Assembly: GCA_947175225.1 (NCBI GenBank)
Contig: CAMWLX010000099.1
Coordinates: 1-9,833, forward strand
Direction: 5' to 3'
DNA from: an uncultured Porphyromonadaceae bacterium
GTDB taxonomy: Bacteria; Bacteroidota; Bacteroidia; Bacteroidales; Muribaculaceae
Length of the DNA stretch: 9,833 nt
The translations under genes were made by a program, and so were the position numbers. Under the pieces are notes generated by a model. The model had not been told where the DNA came from, made no database searches, and saw only the letters and a program-made list of their open reading frames with translations. Below are positions 6,142 to 9,833 of the stretch, piece after piece; the first letter of the stretch is position 1; the number at the start of each line of letters is the position of its first letter.

Positions 6142-8040
6142 ATGAGGAAGTGGAGAATCGAAGACTCAAGTGAGCTCTACAATATACAAGGGTGGGGACT
6201 GAGCTATTTCAGCATCAACGAGAAGGGTAACGTGCAAGTTACTCCCAAAGCCGGGTATGCTCCTGTCGACATACGCCAAGTGCTCGATGAATTGAAATTG
6301 CGCGACATCTCAGCGCCGATGTTGCTCAGATTTCCCGATATTCTTGACGATAGGATCAGGAAGATAACCGGTTGTTTCAAGACTGCAAGTCAGGAATACA
6401 AGTTTGAAGGCCAAAGCTATTTAGTGTATCCCATTAAGGTCAATCAAATGCGTCAGGTGGTGGAAGAAATTGTAAGCCACGGCAACAAATACAATATCGG
6501 ACTGGAAGCAGGATCAAAGCCGGAGCTGCACGCAGTGCTTGCCGTCAACACCCATGAAAACTCTCTCGTGGTCTGCAATGGCTATAAGGATGAAGACTAT
6601 GTAGAGCTTGCGCTTCTTGCTCAGAAGATGGGCAGGAGGATTTATCTTGTTGTCGAGAAACTCAATGAACTCAAGCTTATAATGAAGGTTGCAAAGAGAC
6701 TCAAAGTTGATCCCAACATTGGCATTCGTATTAAGCTTACCTCTGCCGGAAGCGGCAAGTGGGAGGAATCAGGTGGCGATGTCAGCAAATTTGGTCTTAA
6801 TTCCAGTGAACTTCTTGATGCTTTGGAATTCCTTGACAAAAACAAGATGAGAGGATGCCTTAAGCTTATCCATTTTCATATCGGCAGCCAGATCACCAAA
6901 ATACGCCGGATCAAAAATGCACTCCGGGAGGCGATGCAATTTTATGTGCAGCTTTCAAAGGCAGGATTCGACATTGATTTTGTAGATATAGGAGGAGGGC
7001 TTGGAGTAGACTACGATGGCACTCGCAGTTCATCTGGAGAGAATTCAATGAACTACTCTATTCAAGAGTATGCTAATGATGCAGTGTCGGCGCTTGTAGA
7101 TGTCTGTCGGAAAAATAACCTTCGTCAACCAAATATAATTACGGAATCTGGGCGCTCTATGACTGCTCATCATTCAGTATTGATAATCGAGACTCTTGAG
7201 ACTACTCAACTTCCTATCTGGAATGACAATGAAGAATTGCCTGAAGATGCTCATGAATTGACAAAGGAACTTTATAATATATGGGATAAGATTGACTCAT
7301 CGCGTGTGTTTGAAGATTGGCATGATGCTCTTCAGATCAGGGAGGAAGCGCTTGAACTCTTCAGCCTTGGTCTCTTGAATCTGACAACTCGAGCCAGAAT
7401 AGAGAAACTATTCTGGAGTGTTGCTCGCGATGTGCATGATATCACAAAGAGCATGAAGCATCCGCCTGAAGAGCTTCGCAAGGTTGCTCGTATGCTTCCT
7501 GAGAAGTACTTCTGTAATTTCTCGCTGTTCCAGTCGCTTCCTGACACTTGGGCTATCGACCAAATGTTCCCGACTATGCCAATCAGCCGACTTGACGAAA
7601 AGCCTTCACATGAATGCACTATCCAGGATGTGACTTGCGACTCAGACGGAAAGATCAACCGTTTTGTGGCTCCCCAAGGTGTGAGCCATTCATTGCCGGT
7701 GCATGCTCTGAAACCGGGGGAACCATATTATATAGGTGTATTCCTCGTGGGTGCTTATCAGGAGATACTTGGCGATTTGCATAATCTTTTTGGAGATACG
7801 GCAGCTGTCCACATCACATGCAATAAAGAAGGGTATGAAATTGAGCAAGTGATCGACGGCGAACCCGTAGCCGACGTCCTCGATTATGTGGAATATAATC
7901 CCAAAAAGCTTGTCCGCAATCTTGAGACTTGGGTATCAAAGTCTATGAAGGCTGGCAAGATCACAGCTGAGGAGGGTCGTCAGTTCCTCAATATTTATAA
8001 GTCGGGTCTATACGGCATCACATATCTTGAGAGATACTGA
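6142..8040 (+). CDS. speA: Biosynthetic arginine decarboxylase SpeA
   Basis: This PLP enzyme converts arginine to agmatine and CO2, the first step of the agmatine route to putrescine and spermidine. Its 632 residues match the usual length of about 630. The alanine-racemase-like TIM barrel carries the PLP lysine in YPIKVNQ (Lys99), HFHIGSQ (244-250), GGGLGVDYDG (284-293) that cradles the cofactor phosphate, and ESGRS (335-339). The middle helical insertion of this family (about 360-490) follows. The C-terminal beta domain has CDSDGKI (499-505), with the Cys-Asp that completes the active site across the dimer, and GVFLVGAYQEILGDLHNLFG (532-551). All catalytic motifs are present, so it should be active, unlike the nearby ArgC homologue. 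An 18-bp tandem repeat touches its start. Its TGA overlaps the truA start (TGATG), suggesting coupling. Confidence 0.95.
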   Translation: MRKWRIEDSSELYNIQGWGLSYFSINEKGNVQVTPKAGYAPVDIRQVLDELKLRDISAPMLLRFPDILDDRIRKITGCFKTASQEYKFEGQSYLVYPIKVNQMRQVVEEIVSHGNKYNIGLEAGSKPELHAVLAVNTHENSLVVCNGYKDEDYVELALLAQKMGRRIYLVVEKLNELKLIMKVAKRLKVDPNIGIRIKLTSAGSGKWEESGGDVSKFGLNSSELLDALEFLDKNKMRGCLKLIHFHIGSQITKIRRIKNALREAMQFYVQLSKAGFDIDFVDIGGGLGVDYDGTRSSSGENSMNYSIQEYANDAVSALVDVCRKNNLRQPNIITESGRSMTAHHSVLIIETLETTQLPIWNDNEELPEDAHELTKELYNIWDKIDSSRVFEDWHDALQIREEALELFSLGLLNLTTRARIEKLFWSVARDVHDITKSMKHPPEELRKVARMLPEKYFCNFSLFQSLPDTWAIDQMFPTMPISRLDEKPSHECTIQDVTCDSDGKINRFVAPQGVSHSLPVHALKPGEPYYIGVFLVGAYQEILGDLHNLFGDTAAVHITCNKEGYEIEQVIDGEPVADVLDYVEYNPKKLVRNLETWVSKSMKAGKITAEEGRQFLNIYKSGLYGITYLERY

Positions 8041-8798
8041 TGAGCCGCTATTTTATCCGACTGGGCTATCGGGGCGCTCCTTTTCATGGCTGGCAGATTC
8101 AGCCAAATGCTGTGAGCGTGCAGGAGGAAGTAGAAAGTGCTCTTTCCACTGTTCTCCGTGTCCCGGTGTCAATAGTAGGCGCCGGACGCACAGATACCGG
8201 TGTCAATGCCCGCACCATGTATGCTCATTTTGACTTTGACGGTGATCTGCCCGATGAAAAGAAACTGCTGGTTTCTCTCAATCGTCTTGTAGGTAGAGAT
8301 ATTGCAATCTACGATTTGTTTAAAGTCGATGATGCGGCTCATGCTCGATTTGATGCCACAGAGCGAACCTATAAATATTTTGTGACTTTTGAGAAGACTC
8401 CATTCTTTTATGCTCTTAGCTGGCACTGTCCGAATGGTTTGGATTTAGAGAAAATGAATGAAGCTGCAAAACTGTTACTTACTACCGACGATTTCACTTC
8501 TTTTGCGAAGCTGCATAGCGATGCAAAGACTAATATCTGCAAGGTGACTCGAGCCGAATGGAAAATGGAAGGCAATATGGCAGTTTTCACTATCAGTGCT
8601 GACAGATTTCTTAGAAACATGGTAAGGGCAGTAGTCGGAACTCTTGTAGAAATTGGCAGGGGTAAGATGACCTTAGATCAATTTCAAAATGTGATAAAGA
8701 AAAAAGACAGATGCGCTGCCGGACAGTCGATGCCCGGTGAGGCTCTCTTTCTTTGGGATATATCATATGATTACATCCCTAAACCCCTAAACCCTTAA
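8040..8798 (+). CDS. truA: tRNA pseudouridine(38-40) synthase TruA
   Basis: This enzyme isomerises uridines 38, 39 and 40 in the anticodon stem of many tRNAs. It has 252 residues, a normal length. Motifs are GYRGAPFHGWQ (9-19), the catalytic AGRTDTGVNA (48-57) with Asp52, ARFDATERTYKYF (102-114) with the active-site Tyr111, DFTSFAKLHS (151-160), and DRFLRNMVRAVVGTLVEIGRG (188-208). Near the end, GEALFLWDISY matches the usual final strand. The last seven residues (IPKPLNP) and the stop codon are encoded by an octamer-like C/T-AAA repeat that continues into the gap before ligA, so the tail was probably added or replaced by the repeat. It shares one base with the speA stop and ends 14 bases before ligA. 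Confidence 0.94.
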   Translation: MSRYFIRLGYRGAPFHGWQIQPNAVSVQEEVESALSTVLRVPVSIVGAGRTDTGVNARTMYAHFDFDGDLPDEKKLLVSLNRLVGRDIAIYDLFKVDDAAHARFDATERTYKYFVTFEKTPFFYALSWHCPNGLDLEKMNEAAKLLLTTDDFTSFAKLHSDAKTNICKVTRAEWKMEGNMAVFTISADRFLRNMVRAVVGTLVEIGRGKMTLDQFQNVIKKKDRCAAGQSMPGEALFLWDISYDYIPKPLNP

Positions 8799-8807
8799 AC
8801 TCTTAAA
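8777..8807 (+). repeat. Telomere-like C/T-AAA short tandem array across the truA-ligA junction
   Basis: Four consecutive units are visible: CCCTAAA (8777-8783), CCCCTAAA (8784-8791), CCCTTAAA (8792-8799) and CTCTTAAA (8800-8807). A partial CCT follows before the ligA ATG at 8813. The period is 7-8 bases. The first two units and part of the third lie inside truA, and the truA TAA stop (8796-8798) falls in the third. The minus strand has three runs of three or more G but not the four of a complete intramolecular G-quadruplex. No terminator hairpin is seen. Confidence 0.8.
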
Positions 8808-8812
8808 CCTAT

Positions 8813-9833
8813 ATGAACGCGGAAGAAAGAATCTTGGAGCTCCGTAATGAGCTCAACAAGCATAATCATAATTATTATGTGCTAAACTCTCCTGAAATCA
8901 GCGATAAGGAGTTTGACTTGCTGATGAAGGAACTTGAGTCTCTCGAGAAAGAGCATCCCGAACTTCATGATCCTCTTTCTCCTACACAGCGCGTAGGTTC
9001 TGACCTTACAAAAGGGTTTGAGCACATCACTCATGAGCGTCCTATGCTCTCGCTTGCCAATACATATAGTATAGGCGAGGTGGATGAATGGTTTGATCGT
9101 GTGAAAAAAGGGCTGGAAGGAGAAAGTTTTGAGATCACAGGTGAGATGAAATATGATGGCACGTCTATTTCGCTTACTTATGAGGGTGGTCGTCTTGTCA
9201 GAGCTGTGACTCGAGGCGATGGCACTCAGGGCGACGACGTGACAGCCAATGTAAAGACAATCCGAAGCATTCCGCTTGTCCTTCAACCCGGTGATTGGCC
9301 TGAAAAGTTTGAGATTCGTGGTGAAATTCTTATGCCTTGGAAGGTGTTTGATGAGCTGAACAAAGAGAGAGAATATAATGAAGAGCCTCTATTTGCCAAT
9401 CCTCGAAATGCAGCAAGCGGCACATTGAAGACTCAAGATCCTCGCGAGGTTTCCAAGCGAAAACTTGATGCCATATTCTATTACCTTCTTTCTGACAATC
9501 TTCCTTACGATACGCATTATGCCAATATGGAGGCTGCTCGTCGTTGGGGCTTCAAGGTGACGGGAGAAATGAAGATACTTCATACTGTGGAGGAAGTGGA
9601 TGCTTATATCGACTATTGGGATGTGGTAAGAAAGGAGCTTCCGGTTGCTACTGATGGCCTCGTATTCAAGGTCAATTCTTTAAGGCAGCAGTTAAATCTT
9701 GGATACACTGCCAAATCCCCTCGTTGGGCAGTGGCTTTCAAATTCAATCCTGAGAATGCATGCACCAAACTTCGTTTTGTAAGTTTTGAAACAGGAAGAA
9801 TGGGAATCGTAACTCCTGTTGCTAACCTTGAAC
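8813..9833 (+). CDS. ligA: NAD-dependent DNA ligase LigA, N-terminal part (cut by window end)
   Basis: LigA seals DNA nicks using NAD+. The window holds 340 codons; the full enzyme is normally about 660-670 residues. Domain Ia, which binds NMN, is present with HNHNYYVLNSPEISDKEFD (17-35) and its Tyr-Tyr pair. The adenylation domain follows with EMKYDGTSIS (111-120), where Lys113 is the AMP-accepting lysine, TRGDGTQGDDVTANVKTI (133-150), EIRGEILMP (167-175), NPRNAASGTLK (196-206), ATDGLVFKVN (279-288) and SPRWAVAFKF (302-311). The start of the OB fold (GRMGIVTPVANLE, 328-340) is the last part seen. The zinc finger, HhH and BRCT domains lie beyond the edge. The ATG at 8813 gives the expected N-terminus. 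The open frame runs to the window end without a stop or frameshift. Confidence 0.95.
   Translation, partial: MNAEERILELRNELNKHNHNYYVLNSPEISDKEFDLLMKELESLEKEHPELHDPLSPTQRVGSDLTKGFEHITHERPMLSLANTYSIGEVDEWFDRVKKGLEGESFEITGEMKYDGTSISLTYEGGRLVRAVTRGDGTQGDDVTANVKTIRSIPLVLQPGDWPEKFEIRGEILMPWKVFDELNKEREYNEEPLFANPRNAASGTLKTQDPREVSKRKLDAIFYYLLSDNLPYDTHYANMEAARRWGFKVTGEMKILHTVEEVDAYIDYWDVVRKELPVATDGLVFKVNSLRQQLNLGYTAKSPRWAVAFKFNPENACTKLRFVSFETGRMGIVTPVANLE

Noticed and set aside
8008..8060. Frameshift or fusion between speA and truA
   Set aside because: The SpeA C-terminus is complete and TruA begins normally. The one-base TGATG overlap is an ordinary coupled junction.
8777..8807. Intramolecular G-quadruplex on the minus strand
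   Set aside because: Only three runs of three or more G occur; the fourth unit reads GAG, so a complete quadruplex is not supported.
8882..9286. 134-residue minus-strand open frame
   Set aside because: It lies wholly inside the well-supported ligA frame, is antisense to conserved ligase motifs, and resembles no family.

Overview
The window looks like chromosomal core sequence from a member of the Bacteroidota, most likely the order Bacteroidales. The evidence is a TTTG / TAnnTTTG promoter at the left end, start codons with AT-rich leaders and no Shine-Dalgarno motif, a secreted DUF5106-type thioredoxin-like protein, a 632-residue biosynthetic arginine decarboxylase, and a LigA with the EMKYDGTSIS form of the adenylation motif. 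A family such as Muribaculaceae is possible, but I cannot establish it from sequence alone. I see no insertion sequence, prophage, CRISPR array, tRNA or rRNA.

Layout: positions 1-157 are AT-rich and non-coding, with a plus-strand promoter and a weaker candidate firing left out of the window. Eleven genes follow, all on the plus strand, and no gap exceeds about 63 bases. In order they are a BadF/BcrA-type (N-acetylglucosamine kinase-like) ATPase, an exported thioredoxin-like protein, a DoxX-family membrane protein, mnmA, a bifunctional-nuclease (DUF151) protein with a UVR motif, an ArgR-family regulator, an ArgC homologue, a short SSB, speA, truA, and the first 340 codons of ligA, cut by the window edge. 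Several junctions are ATGA, TAATG or TGATG stop-start overlaps, so translational coupling within one long transcription unit or a few is likely.

How the genes relate: mnmA and truA modify tRNA, and the short SSB and ligA act on DNA. argR, argC and speA look at first like an arginine and polyamine cluster. SpeA keeps its catalytic motifs and should make agmatine. The ArgR and ArgC copies have both lost hallmark residues. ArgR has GAN where the arginine-binding GDD is expected. ArgC has Pro-Arg-Ser where Pro-Gly-Cys is expected, lacks the HxHxPE segment, and has an altered nucleotide-binding loop. Both reading frames are intact and their flanking conserved regions are well kept. This adjacent pair is the most unusual thing in the window: a possible regulator and pseudo-enzyme module derived from arginine biosynthesis.

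Other oddities are an SSB reduced to the OB fold with no acidic tail, and three short tandem repeats sitting directly against start codons. These are an 8-bp repeat before argC, an 18-bp repeat before speA, and a telomere-like C/T-AAA octamer array that encodes the end of truA and leads into ligA.
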